The position numbers and the translations under genes were made by a program. The notes under the pieces were generated by a model. It was not told where the DNA came from and did no database searches. It was given only the letters and a program-made list of their open reading frames with translations. This document shows positions 23,784 through 32,963 of a stretch of DNA of 41,322 nucleotides, one piece after another. Numbering within the stretch: the first letter of the stretch is position 1; every line of letters starts with the position of its first letter. Source of the DNA: UBA724 sp049596815 (lineage in GTDB: Bacteria; Bacteroidota; Bacteroidia; Flavobacteriales; Flavobacteriaceae); NCBI GenBank assembly GCA_049596815.1, contig JBMYLY010000005.1, positions 1-41,322 on the forward strand, given 5' to 3'.

Positions 23784-25994
23784 ATGGGCAAAAACATCAT
23801 CGTTTCGAACCGCTTGCCCCTTCAAATTGAAGTAAACAACAGCACCCCAAAAATTAGCCCAAGTGTAGGTGGATTGGCTACCGGCATGAAGTCTGTACAT
23901 CGGGACGGTGAAAGCCTTTGGGTGGGTTGGTCAGGGATGACAGAAGAGTCTATTTCGGATGACTTGCGTCCAATTATAGAAAAAGAGATTCAAAAAGCAG
24001 GTTGCGCCTTGGTCCCACTTACCGAGTACGAGGTAGAAAACTTTTATTTGGGTCATTCGAACAAATCTATCTGGCCATTGTTCCACTACTTTTTGGAGTT
24101 TTGCCAATTTGACAAAGACGATTGGCTAGTCTACAAACAAGCCAATGAGAAATTTGCTGAGGTGGTCTTGGCACATTACCAAGAGGGCGATGTGATTTGG
24201 GTGCACGATTACCAATTGCTATTGCTCCCTGCCTTGCTCAGAAAAGCACTTCCCAATGCATGCATCGGATTTTTCTTGCATATTCCTTTTCCTTCTTTTG
24301 AGATTTTTAGGGTTTATCCATGGCGAGAAGAATTGCTTTCCGGTATGTTGGGCGCAGACTTGGTAGGAGTACATACTTATGACTATGAGCGTCATTTTTT
24401 GAGCTCCGTCAAGCGTTTGTTGCGCCATGAGGTAAAGTACAACGAAGTCTATCATGAGGGCCGTATCACTAGAGTAGATTCTTTCCCGATGGGAATTGAC
24501 TATGACAAATTTCATCAAGCGGCATTGACACATGCACGGCAAAAAGACTCCGAGAAATCTGAACTACAAAAAAGGCTAGACTCTCACCTGATGTCCAATG
24601 AAAACAGCAAATTGATTTTGGCCATAGACCGATTGGACTACACCAAAGGAATTGCAGGACGCATAAAAGCTTTTGAATTTTTTCTCAACAAATATCCTGA
24701 GTACAGAGAAAGGGTGCGCTTGGTAATGCTTGCGGTCCCCTCAAGATCCAATGTGCGTCAATACAAACTTCTTAAAAAAGAAACCGATGAGCTTGTGGGA
24801 CGCATCAACGGGAAATACGCCACGGTCAGTTGGACACCCATATGGTACTTTTATCGATCCTTGCCGTTTGACAACCTCATCGATCTATACACCTCCTCGG
24901 ATGTGGCCATGATTACGCCCGTACGGGACGGGATGAATTTGGTCGCCAAAGAATATGTTGCCACCAGGACCGATCAAACCGGTGTATTGATTCTTAGTGA
25001 AATGGCTGGTGCTGCCAAAGAACTCAATAAGGCATTACTCGTAAATCCTAGCGATACCGAAGCATTGGCAGATGCCCTAAAAACAGCTTTGGAAATGCCC
25101 ATAGGAGAGCAAGTGTCTAGAAACAACAGTTTGCAAAAACGTATACGCAGATACAGCGTAACACGTTGGGCTGAGAGTTTTATGCAAGCCCTGCTCAAAG
25201 CACATGACCAACGCGAACCACATACGGCCAAAAAAATTGGTTCCACCACACTACAGGAAATGACTGCCCAGTTTTTGGGCTCCAAAAAACGGTTGGTGTT
25301 CTTGGATTATGACGGCACCTTGTCTCCATTTCATGACAATCCCGAAATGGCTACGCCCAAAGACGACGTACTCGATACTCTCCAAAAAATTCAGCGCATG
25401 CCTAATACCCACTTGGTAATTATTAGTGGCAGAGACAGAAACACCCTAGGCACGTGGTTCCGAAATTTCCCCTTTCAATTGGTAGCCGAGCATGGTATGT
25501 TTGTGCGCAGTACAGAGGGTGTTTGGACAAGTAGTGACCCATTGCGCAACGATTGGATGGAACACATCAGACCCGTGCTACAAACCTTTGTAGACCGTAC
25601 ACCGGGCACTTTTGTTGAGGAAAAGAAACATGCACTTGCATGGCACTATCGCAAAACAGACCCCGAACTCGCACAAAAAAGGGTCGTTGAACTCAAAACA
25701 TTGCTCAATAGCCTGATAACTGACAACCTGAAAATATTGGATGGCAATAAGGTTATTGAAATCGTTCACAACAAAACCAACAAAGGAGCCGCAGCCACCC
25801 AAATACTGGCAGACTGGCCTGCCGATTTTGTCATGGCCATTGGTGATGATGTAACTGACGAAGATATGTTTGTGGAATTACCGCCTGAAAGTTGGACTAT
25901 CAAAGTTGGATTCCAAAAAACCGAAGCCTCCCATTGCGTTTCAAACACAGATGAGGTTGCCGCCCTACTCAAAGCGCTTGCTGAGGCCACCTAA
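23784..25994 (+). CDS. Bifunctional trehalose-6-phosphate synthase / phosphatase
   Basis: 736 residues from the ATG at 23784 (MGKNIIVSNRLPLQIE), where GT20 proteins begin. A TTG 26 codons upstream also opens the frame but adds unrelated residues. Residues 1 to about 470 are the GT20 synthase, with GGLATGM, VHDYQLLLLP, FPMGIDYDKF, RLDYTKGI and RDGMNLVAKEYVA. Residues about 500-736 are a HAD phosphatase with DYDGTL (D508, D510) and GDDVTDEDMF (from G687). Together they make trehalose from UDP-glucose and glucose-6-phosphate in the cytoplasm. Fused OtsA-OtsB proteins are common in Bacteroidota. Trehalose usually protects against osmotic or drying stress. The receptor gene follows after 9 bp. Confidence 0.95.
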   Translation: MGKNIIVSNRLPLQIEVNNSTPKISPSVGGLATGMKSVHRDGESLWVGWSGMTEESISDDLRPIIEKEIQKAGCALVPLTEYEVENFYLGHSNKSIWPLFHYFLEFCQFDKDDWLVYKQANEKFAEVVLAHYQEGDVIWVHDYQLLLLPALLRKALPNACIGFFLHIPFPSFEIFRVYPWREELLSGMLGADLVGVHTYDYERHFLSSVKRLLRHEVKYNEVYHEGRITRVDSFPMGIDYDKFHQAALTHARQKDSEKSELQKRLDSHLMSNENSKLILAIDRLDYTKGIAGRIKAFEFFLNKYPEYRERVRLVMLAVPSRSNVRQYKLLKKETDELVGRINGKYATVSWTPIWYFYRSLPFDNLIDLYTSSDVAMITPVRDGMNLVAKEYVATRTDQTGVLILSEMAGAAKELNKALLVNPSDTEALADALKTALEMPIGEQVSRNNSLQKRIRRYSVTRWAESFMQALLKAHDQREPHTAKKIGSTTLQEMTAQFLGSKKRLVFLDYDGTLSPFHDNPEMATPKDDVLDTLQKIQRMPNTHLVIISGRDRNTLGTWFRNFPFQLVAEHGMFVRSTEGVWTSSDPLRNDWMEHIRPVLQTFVDRTPGTFVEEKKHALAWHYRKTDPELAQKRVVELKTLLNSLITDNLKILDGNKVIEIVHNKTNKGAAATQILADWPADFVMAIGDDVTDEDMFVELPPESWTIKVGFQKTEASHCVSNTDEVAALLKALAEAT

Positions 25995-26003
25995 TTTTTA
26001 TGT

Positions 26004-27953
26004 ATGCGATGTTATTTGATATGCTTGCTGATAGTAACAAAGCTAGCCGCACAAGACACGCTTTCTTTGGACGAGGTGGTGATTAAAGCTGCCATATCAC
26101 CCCTAGAGCAAACGCCGTTGGCGCTAAGCATACGACCTCTTGACAATACTACAAACCCCTTATCAACGTTGGGTATTCCGGGACTTCAAATCAACAACAA
26201 CGAAAACGCGGCACAAGACCCTCGAATTGCCATCAGAGGTTTTGGCGCACGAGCAGCTTTTGGCGTCAGGGGCATCAATGTCTATCTAGATGGCATTCCA
26301 CAAACCACTCCAGACGGACAAACCCAAATCGATCACCTTCCCACACACCTACTCGACCGCGTGGCGGTAATTCGGGGGCTTAGCGGTACCCGCTATGGCA
26401 ATGCCTCGGGTGGGGTAATTAACTTTCAAACCATCGACGACATCGGCAGTCTTGCCAACTTTTCAGCACAAACAGGCAGCTTCGGAATGTGGGGTTTACA
26501 CGCTGCTGTACAGCACAAAAACAAAAACAACACGCTCTTGGCTTCGGTTTCTACGACAACAAAGAATGGCTATAGAAACCACAGCGGCTACGCCAACCAC
26601 TATGGGTATGTCAAGTACAAACGCCAATGGACAGAACGGTTGGAAACCACGTGGCGTCTGCTTTTTATGGACAGTCCCTATGCCTACGATGCAGGGGCAT
26701 TGACCCTTGAAGAAGTCCGACAAAACCGCGCCCAAGCCCGTCAACGGAATGTGGATTTTAATGCCCAAGAAGCGGTCACACAATGGCAGGCTAGTTTGAA
26801 CGCATGCTATCGTTTGGACACCGGAACCCTCTCAGCAAAAATGCATTGGAGTCCGAGAGACTTTATGGGTTGGTTGCCTTTTGAGAATTATGGTGCAGTC
26901 GATTTGAATCGAAATTTTTATGGCACCAACCTAGAGTACCAATCTTCCGTTGGGTCTGGAAAATGGCTGGTGGGGATCGACTTTCAACAGCAAGACGACC
27001 ACCGGCAACGTTTTCAAAACTTGGCCGGCAGTCGAGGGGCTCAAGGTATGAATCAGATAGAATCCTTTGGCGCCCTTAGTGGTTATGGCCTAATCGTCTT
27101 GACATGGGGCAAACTGAATACCGAAATCGGTTTGCGCTTTGACCGCCAAGCCTTGCGCCTAGAAGACCGTTTTTTAGATGATGGTGACCAACAAGCCGAA
27201 AGACAGTACGGGGTCTGGACGCCCACCGTGGGTGTTGTCTGGACACTTGGCCAACTAGGTGTATTGTTTGTGAATCTAGGGACAGCCTATGAGACCCCCG
27301 CTTTGAGCGAACTGTCTGCCAACCCCTATGGCGCAGGCTTTAACCCCGATGTGGAACCATCCCATACTCTTGGGGTTGATCTAGGATATCGCTGCCGATC
27401 TCAGCGCTTTCAATGGGAGGCAGTGGCATTCCATAGCCGTACACGCAATGAGTTGGTGCGCTATGAATTGGAAGCTTTGCCTGGACAAAATTTTTATAGA
27501 AATCTGGGGACTTCTACCCGTTATGGACTGGAACTGGAAGGCGTGTTGTCTCTTGGTGAATTCCATCAGTTTCGAGGGAGTATGACACAGGCTGCATATC
27601 GCTTTGACCGCGAAGGGCAGTCGTTTCGCATCCCAGGCGTGGCAGAAAGGACTGCACATTTGGGCTGGCAGTTCGACAACAAGCGGTGGCAAGTAGGACT
27701 ACAAACTTTTTATCAGGGAGCGCTGTATGCGGACGACCTTCACAACGCCCTTGTTCCTGACTACACCCTAGTTGATTTGAATTTGGGGTATCAATTGTCT
27801 TTATTAGGCACCCATGCAAAATTGGGTCTTACGGTACAAAACCTTACAAACGCCTCTTATTTTGACAACATTCGTATCAATGCTTTCGGTAAAAGGTATT
27901 ATGAGCCTGCAGCGGGGAGGCAGTTTTTTGTAAGGTTGGCATGTGTTTTTTAA
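26004..27953 (+). CDS. TonB-dependent outer-membrane receptor
   Basis: 649 residues. A signal peptide (MRCYLICLLIVTKLAAQ) is followed directly by a TonB-box-like SLDEVVIKA. The plug includes DPRIAIRGFGARAAFGVRGINVYLDGIP and LDRVAVIRGLSGTRYGNASGGVINF. The rest is a 22-strand-type barrel with aromatic strand ends, and the chain ends GRQFFVRLACVF. It has no carboxypeptidase-regulatory N-terminal domain and no SusD partner, so it resembles metal/siderophore or vitamin receptors rather than SusC. The substrate cannot be read from the sequence. It starts 9 bp after the trehalose gene, so the two are likely co-transcribed, although a functional link is unproven. Confidence 0.9.
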   Translation: MRCYLICLLIVTKLAAQDTLSLDEVVIKAAISPLEQTPLALSIRPLDNTTNPLSTLGIPGLQINNNENAAQDPRIAIRGFGARAAFGVRGINVYLDGIPQTTPDGQTQIDHLPTHLLDRVAVIRGLSGTRYGNASGGVINFQTIDDIGSLANFSAQTGSFGMWGLHAAVQHKNKNNTLLASVSTTTKNGYRNHSGYANHYGYVKYKRQWTERLETTWRLLFMDSPYAYDAGALTLEEVRQNRAQARQRNVDFNAQEAVTQWQASLNACYRLDTGTLSAKMHWSPRDFMGWLPFENYGAVDLNRNFYGTNLEYQSSVGSGKWLVGIDFQQQDDHRQRFQNLAGSRGAQGMNQIESFGALSGYGLIVLTWGKLNTEIGLRFDRQALRLEDRFLDDGDQQAERQYGVWTPTVGVVWTLGQLGVLFVNLGTAYETPALSELSANPYGAGFNPDVEPSHTLGVDLGYRCRSQRFQWEAVAFHSRTRNELVRYELEALPGQNFYRNLGTSTRYGLELEGVLSLGEFHQFRGSMTQAAYRFDREGQSFRIPGVAERTAHLGWQFDNKRWQVGLQTFYQGALYADDLHNALVPDYTLVDLNLGYQLSLLGTHAKLGLTVQNLTNASYFDNIRINAFGKRYYEPAAGRQFFVRLACVF

Positions 27954-27987
27954 AACCCCTACAGAAATTTTAGCTTTAGAAAGGGTA

Positions 27988-28015
27988 AAAAAAGACCCGG
28001 ATTACCGGGTCTTTT
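27988..28015. terminator. Bidirectional rho-independent terminator
   Basis: AAAGACCCGG-ATTA-CCGGGTCTTTT is a perfect stem with A-rich and T-rich flanks on both sides. It sits between the convergent receptor gene (plus) and the SusE/F-like gene (minus) and should end both transcripts. Confidence 0.9.
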
Positions 28016-28021
28016 GCTAAT

Positions 28022-28885
28022 TCAATTTTTAATGACTTTTTTTACTATGCGATCTAAAGTTGATGTGTTTCTTATATCAATTAAGTAAAAACCTTTTGGC
28101 AAGGAGACATCATTAATTAAGAAATTTGGGCCCTGTTGCAAATAACCTCTCTCGATCATTTTTCCGTTTACACTATATACCTGATACTCTAAATTCTTAA
28201 TCTCAAGTTTAACATCAATAATAGTTGACTTGGTTGAATGATTGTAGTAAACATATACATGGTCCTTGAGTAATAAGTTATCAACTGATGCTGTGGAGCT
28301 CTCGCTAAAGGAATATGATAAATCAGACAAATTAAATGTCACATCATAGGTGTTGTCAGAGGCGATAACAATATTGTCTCCACTGTTGGGGTCAGCTGTA
28401 CCGTCTGCTGTTGTATTGTCTCCCCAATTACATTCCCAACCAGAGTCTCGTCGAAATTTCACACTTCCTGTGGTGATAGTAACGCCAACCAGCGTATATG
28501 TAATATTATCAGTGGTTGTCATTGCCGTGTCGGTCCATCCGTTGAAATCACCAATAAGGCTGATATTCTGATTAGAGCTATTCCCTGACGGCACCAAACT
28601 AATGTTTCCATTGGAAGTGTCAAGAGAAATATCATAGAAGCCTGAAGATGTCACGTAATAGTTACCACTTCCTGGCCATTGACTGCCACCCCAATTATTG
28701 CCTTCCCTAAATTTGACATCACCAGTTGGAAGATAGTAGTTGTTCTTTGTAAAAGTGATGTTGTCAGAGGACGTCATGTCAATGTCGACTCCCCAACCAT
28801 TAAAATCTCCTAAAAAACCAATGTTTTGTTGGCTATAAGTAATTGTAAAACAAAAAAGTAAAATTAATAGTAAAAATTGTTTCAT
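28022..28885 (-). CDS. Secreted SusE/SusF-like starch-binding protein with T9SS tail
   Basis: 287 residues. A signal peptide (MKQFLLLILLFCFTITYSQ) without a lipobox Cys is followed by two similar modules at about residues 20-103 and 104-193. Each begins IGFLGDFNGWG or ISLIGDFNGWT, then VKFR.... W....W, and ends in a strand like TYDVTFNLSDLSYSF. The same pattern occurs in the SusE-like protein encoded at 31874-32953, so these are likely carbohydrate-binding modules for alpha-glucan. Residues about 205-287 (YQVYSVNGKMIERGYLQ...LPKGFYLIDIRN...IVKKVIKN) look like a type A T9SS sorting domain. It is the last gene of the sus-type operon, 71 bp after the GH13 gene. It probably binds starch at or outside the cell surface. 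Confidence 0.82.
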   Translation of the reverse strand: MKQFLLLILLFCFTITYSQQNIGFLGDFNGWGVDIDMTSSDNITFTKNNYYLPTGDVKFREGNNWGGSQWPGSGNYYVTSSGFYDISLDTSNGNISLVPSGNSSNQNISLIGDFNGWTDTAMTTTDNITYTLVGVTITTGSVKFRRDSGWECNWGDNTTADGTADPNSGDNIVIASDNTYDVTFNLSDLSYSFSESSTASVDNLLLKDHVYVYYNHSTKSTIIDVKLEIKNLEYQVYSVNGKMIERGYLQQGPNFLINDVSLPKGFYLIDIRNTSTLDRIVKKVIKN

Positions 28886-28886
28886 A

Positions 28887-28912
28887 ATTATATCATTTAA
28901 TCATTATATCAT
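28887..28912 (-). repeat. Paired 10-bp direct repeat before the SusE/F-like gene
   Basis: ATTATATCAT occurs at 28887-28896 and 28903-28912 (plus strand), a 16-bp period, immediately upstream of the start codon at 28885. It is very AT-rich, so chance is possible. Confidence 0.4.
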
Positions 28913-28915
28913 AAC

Positions 28916-28932
28916 CGACTTTATATAAGTCG
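28916..28932 (-). other. Small intergenic hairpin after the GH13 gene
   Basis: CGACTT-TATAT-AAGTCG can form a 6-bp stem in the gap downstream of the GH13 stop. No T-run follows in the minus direction, so it is more likely a processing or stability element than a terminator, if it has any role. Confidence 0.35.
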
Positions 28933-28956
28933 TAAAGAAAGCTATTGCCTTCTGCG

Positions 28957-31827
28957 TCATTGTTTTAGGACTTTCAATAAGCCCCAAGCGTTGCTTTGTG
29001 GGTGGTTTAGCACCACAAAGTAAAGCCCGTTTTGTTTTGGTGCATGGATATGCAGATATTGGCTGCGAACAGCATCTTCCCCTTTGTCTATCAATACCCC
29101 AGATGGATTGTATATCTTCCATTCTACAGCACCCTTTAAAGCAGCAGGTAAAAGGATGTTAATATTGTCACGAACAGGATTTTCTGTGAGTTGTAATCCT
29201 TGTATCAGTTGGGTTGACCCCAGACCCAAAGTGGCCTGCTGATTGCCATAAACACGAAACTCTCCTGGCTGAAGGGTTATAGCTGTCGCGGTATTGCTTA
29301 CCGAAAAACTACTGTTGTCCATCAGGTTGTACCATGTGCCCGTGTAGGGAAAATCGGCTGTTATCGTCTGTGGATAGACATCAAAGTTGGCCAGGATTAC
29401 CACATTCTTTAGCGAGGAAGTATCTAACGCATCATCATATATATAGATGCGCTGTAAAAGATTGTTATTGTTGTAGGGGCTTACAGAAGAACTGGCACGA
29501 AACACCGGATTGTTGGTTTTGAGTGCTATCATTTTGGCCCAGTCATCGTATATCTGTTTTCTTTGTGCAATCGAAAGCCAGTTTTCTGACCATTGCGGTT
29601 GTGGCTTGGTATCCAAACGGCAATCACCTACTGTGCCATCCGAACAGGTGTTTAAAGACTGTTGCATTCCCAATTCAGCAAAATGCCAAATCATTTTGGG
29701 TCCGGGAACCAATAGGCTTACCGCACCAATGGCAGACATGCGAGAAAGGGCAACGTTTAGGTTTTGAACGTTATGGTTGGGGTTGTTCTGATTGCCATAT
29801 TGAAGGTTTTCGTACATCAACCTTTCCTCATCATGGCTTTCAGGATAACCGACCAATCGTTTGCCATCGAAATTTCGAGACTCAGAACGCATATAATCGA
29901 TATTCACGCCCGAACCATATCCCATAGAAAGCTGTTTATAGCTAGAAAACATATTGCCCCACAGCATGATCCCCTTCCCCTCAGACAATCGATAATCAGC
30001 CCATGCCTCCTCTTCGGCTTGGCCACCCAGATGTTCAAAAATCACATAATGATCGGGGTCTATAGACCAGGAGTAGTCGGCGTATTCTTTGAGCACGTCT
30101 ACCCGATCTTGCTGATAGCTACCTGTACAGCCTTCGTCATTGGCAGTACAGTTTTGTGTAAAGCCCTTAGTAAGGTCCCAACGAAAACCATCTATCTTGT
30201 ATTCTTCTATCCAGTGCTTGATCACCCGTTTGGTAAAATTTTTGGTTAAAACAGATTGGTGATTGAAATCACTTCCCACACTGTAAGAATGTTGGGCAAT
30301 CTCATTAAAATAGGGATTTTCACTGGAGGGATCCCCCCAGCCATCGTTATCGGGATCATCCATCCACATACGCACCCCAGGCGCCCTGCCAAAAGCATGG
30401 TTTAGGGCCAAATCTAAAATAACTGCGATTCCGTTTTGATGAAAGGTGTCGACCAGCTCTTTGAACTTGTTTGGAGTGCCATAGAACTTATCCAAGGCCA
30501 TATGAAAGGCAGTATTATAGCCCCAACTTTCATTGCCTTCAAATTCCATTACAGGCATCAATTCTATAGCATTGATGTTGAGATTTTTAAAATAATCGAT
30601 ACGATCGATAAGGTCTTGAAAACTGCGATTTTCATCAAAGTCACGTATCAGCAATTCATATATAACAAGGTCTTCTTTGGCAGGTTTTTGAAAATCAGGG
30701 ACTTGCCAATTGTATTGGGATTGACCGGTTTGCAAAACGGTTACCTCACGTTGCTGTCCGGTTGGATAAGTTGGCAGATTGGGATAAGAGGTTGCAGGTA
30801 TATATTCGTCATCAAATGGCGACAATACCAACGTGGAGTAAGGATCTGCTGTTTTGACAATTTGAGGTGAGTTGGTCACAGGATCCACGTCGTAAACCCA
30901 ATATTGATAGGTGTAAATTTGGTTTGGGGTGAGGTTGTTGAGTTCCAGCCAAAATTTGCCCGTAACAGGGTCTTGATTCATCAAGTAATCTTCACTAGGA
31001 TCGAAATTGTTAAAACTACCTGCCAAATAGACAAAGTCTTTGGTTGGGGCCGAAAGCACCAGAGTGGCTTTGGTCGCATCGTTTTGGTGGTAATTAATTC
31101 CATCTTGTGAATCAGATGGCAAAGCTGTAGAAGCAACTGTTGGCGAAACAATAACCTCAATCGTGGCTTCGCCTATATCAGTCTCTCCAAAGGGGCGGCT
31201 TTCAACTTTAACAATACCACTTTGAGTTATGTTTGAAATTTGTGCGGTAAAAACAGGATAGCCCTGTCCTGATGCTATTAACTGATTGTTAAAATAGACC
31301 CATACATCTCCTACTTGGGGTGATCCTGCAATCATTGAGCGAGCCTTGACTTCTAGGTCATCGCCAGAGTTAAGCACGACAACCTCAGCTGATGGCGCTA
31401 TCATATCGACCTGTACAGTGCCAACATAATATAAAAAATCCTGTGATTTCTTATCTCCTGTACCATCTTTTGCCTTAACCAAGACACCCATTCGAGTGAT
31501 GTTGGTGTCATTGAACAACTGGGTTGGAATAAAAGTAAAGCTGTAAGTTCCATCACCATTATTGGTGAGTTTCTGCGCCTCATTTGAGTTATCCCAAGTG
31601 CCGTTGTTGAGAGCGTCACCGCTTACAGAGGCACTATTGTTTTTAAAATACCAAGCCCACAGGTACAGATCTGAAACCCCCCAAGCTTGTGGATCCACAC
31701 CCGAAACCGTTAGGGTCACAGTTTCGTTTTCTTCAAATGAGGATGGATCAAAAGAAAAAGTCCCAGACTGAGTCTGAGCTTTTAGCCCTAGAGAAATAAA
31801 TAGTAAAAATATAACGAGTAGGCGCAT
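28957..31827 (-). CDS. Secreted GH13 alpha-amylase/pullulanase-type enzyme with T9SS sorting domain
   Basis: 956 residues from the ATG at 31827 (MRLLVIFLLFISLGLKAQ, a signal peptide). An upstream TTG at 31863 is rejected because it lies in a terminator stem. Residues about 20-220 are Ig-like N-terminal modules. A CBM48/isoamylase-N-like module follows (LVLSAPTKDFVYLAGSFNNFDPS). The GH13 barrel has VILDLALNHAFG, the nucleophile D551 in DGFRWDLTKGF, the acid/base E598 in VIFEHLGG and the third acid D666 in PESHDEER. A barrel-associated beta domain precedes the final 85-90 residues (LTENPVRDNINILLP...GLYFVVLNH), a type A T9SS sorting domain. It should cut starch or related alpha-glucans on or outside the cell surface, filling the SusG role. 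T9SS export instead of a lipoprotein anchor is a flavobacterial variant. Confidence 0.93.
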   Translation of the reverse strand: MRLLVIFLLFISLGLKAQTQSGTFSFDPSSFEENETVTLTVSGVDPQAWGVSDLYLWAWYFKNNSASVSGDALNNGTWDNSNEAQKLTNNGDGTYSFTFIPTQLFNDTNITRMGVLVKAKDGTGDKKSQDFLYYVGTVQVDMIAPSAEVVVLNSGDDLEVKARSMIAGSPQVGDVWVYFNNQLIASGQGYPVFTAQISNITQSGIVKVESRPFGETDIGEATIEVIVSPTVASTALPSDSQDGINYHQNDATKATLVLSAPTKDFVYLAGSFNNFDPSEDYLMNQDPVTGKFWLELNNLTPNQIYTYQYWVYDVDPVTNSPQIVKTADPYSTLVLSPFDDEYIPATSYPNLPTYPTGQQREVTVLQTGQSQYNWQVPDFQKPAKEDLVIYELLIRDFDENRSFQDLIDRIDYFKNLNINAIELMPVMEFEGNESWGYNTAFHMALDKFYGTPNKFKELVDTFHQNGIAVILDLALNHAFGRAPGVRMWMDDPDNDGWGDPSSENPYFNEIAQHSYSVGSDFNHQSVLTKNFTKRVIKHWIEEYKIDGFRWDLTKGFTQNCTANDEGCTGSYQQDRVDVLKEYADYSWSIDPDHYVIFEHLGGQAEEEAWADYRLSEGKGIMLWGNMFSSYKQLSMGYGSGVNIDYMRSESRNFDGKRLVGYPESHDEERLMYENLQYGNQNNPNHNVQNLNVALSRMSAIGAVSLLVPGPKMIWHFAELGMQQSLNTCSDGTVGDCRLDTKPQPQWSENWLSIAQRKQIYDDWAKMIALKTNNPVFRASSSVSPYNNNNLLQRIYIYDDALDTSSLKNVVILANFDVYPQTITADFPYTGTWYNLMDNSSFSVSNTATAITLQPGEFRVYGNQQATLGLGSTQLIQGLQLTENPVRDNINILLPAALKGAVEWKIYNPSGVLIDKGEDAVRSQYLHIHAPKQNGLYFVVLNHPQSNAWGLLKVLKQ

Positions 31828-31833
31828 TTTAAA

Positions 31834-31864
31834 AAATAATTGGACTGCCCGTAGGCAGTCCAAT
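31834..31864 (-). terminator. Strong hairpin with T-run inside the sus operon, just before the GH13 gene
   Basis: ATTGGACTGCC / GGCAGTCCAAT forms a perfect 11-bp stem (31839-31864). On the minus strand the loop is TACG closed by C-G, an extra-stable UNCG-type tetraloop, followed by TATTTTTT. This is a textbook intrinsic terminator. It lies between the susE-like stop (31874) and the amylase ATG (31827), so it should cut transcription part-way through the operon. Confidence 0.85.
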
Positions 31865-31873
31865 TAATACTGA

Positions 31874-32953
31874 TTAGTTAGCGGTAATGGAATAGGTGTT
31901 ATTTACAGTGTCTAACATAACATCATAAGACCCTGCAGAAACGGCTATATTGTCACCTCCTGGGTCTAAGACACCATCAGCTCCAGTATCCCCAAGATTT
32001 TCGCCCCAAGCATCATCCTTTCTGAATTTAATCTCTCCATCAGTTAAGGCAACTCCTTTGGCAACAAAAACACCATCAGTACATGGGTCAGGGAACAATT
32101 TCATGTCTGGTCCATTCCCCCAACCATTGAAAGTTGCCGACCCAACAAGACCCCAAACCACATCAGCTGCAGTGACAGCGTATGAATTGTTGCCCAAGTC
32201 AAGTGTTACGACATACGTACCTGCTGTAGCAGCTAGGTTGTCTCCACCAGGATCTAAAGTACCGTCGGCGCCAGTATCTCCGTAGTTTACACCCCAAGCA
32301 CCATCTTGTCTAAACTTAAATTCTCCATCAACAAATGTTACAATGCCTCCAAAAACATTGCTTCCAATTTGAAGCATTTCAACATCATTAGTGGTTGAAT
32401 AGCCTTGATTGTTGTTACCCCAGTCATTAACTGCACTACCAACAAGACCCCAGTTACTCATTATAGGATCTTCACAGTCGTTAAACTCCACCAATTCTAT
32501 ATTAAGCTCAATGGGGTCCGAAACAGAATGTATGGGGTTGTTACCATCCGATTCGCCAACAAAGGCAGTCACCCTAAAATACATAGAAAATAGTTCCAAT
32601 CCATTATCTTCAGCTATTGTAAACACATCACCTATACTAATAGCAACTTGGTTTTCAGAAGTTTCACCCGAAGTGTAGTCAATGGTTGAAAAGTCTGCAT
32701 GTATAGAACCTTCGACTTCATAAGTGATGGTAGTAGGTGCTTCAAAATCAGGAGTGGTCCAAATCAAACGCTCCAATACATTGTCAGGCAGATTAAAAAT
32801 ATTATAAATCGAGTTAGGCTCATTGATAAAGCTCACTTTTTCCACGGGCTCTACAGCGGTAAAGACCAAATAGTCCTCGTTGTCACAAGAGGCCAAGGTG
32901 AATGAGGCCACGAGCCCCAATATTAGATATCTCATTTTTATCATTGTTTTCAT
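31874..32953 (-). CDS. SusE/SusF-like outer-membrane starch-binding lipoprotein
   Basis: 359 residues. The signal peptide ends in lipobox LASC, with Cys23 as the lipidation site if the first ATG is used. Met4 is an equally possible start. Residues about 25-160 form an N-terminal SusE-type Ig-like domain (VEPVEKVSFINEP...TYEVEGS). Two C-terminal modules of about 95 residues follow (about 167-262 and 263-359), starting WGLVGSAVNDWGN and WGLVGSATFNGWGN. Both contain FR.D.AWG.N.GDTGADG.LDPGGDN. The two modules are still similar at DNA level, pointing to an internal duplication. In the Sus system SusE/F bind starch at the cell surface and help supply SusC/SusD. It follows susD after 10 bp. The gene is followed by a terminator-like hairpin. 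Confidence 0.88.
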   Translation of the reverse strand: MKTMIKMRYLILGLVASFTLASCDNEDYLVFTAVEPVEKVSFINEPNSIYNIFNLPDNVLERLIWTTPDFEAPTTITYEVEGSIHADFSTIDYTSGETSENQVAISIGDVFTIAEDNGLELFSMYFRVTAFVGESDGNNPIHSVSDPIELNIELVEFNDCEDPIMSNWGLVGSAVNDWGNNNQGYSTTNDVEMLQIGSNVFGGIVTFVDGEFKFRQDGAWGVNYGDTGADGTLDPGGDNLAATAGTYVVTLDLGNNSYAVTAADVVWGLVGSATFNGWGNGPDMKLFPDPCTDGVFVAKGVALTDGEIKFRKDDAWGENLGDTGADGVLDPGGDNIAVSAGSYDVMLDTVNNTYSITAN

Positions 32954-32963
32954 ATTGTTAAGA

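Noticed and set aside
31828..31863. TTG start extending the GH13 protein by 12 codons
   Set aside because: It lies within the terminator stem and would precede a good signal peptide that starts at 31827.
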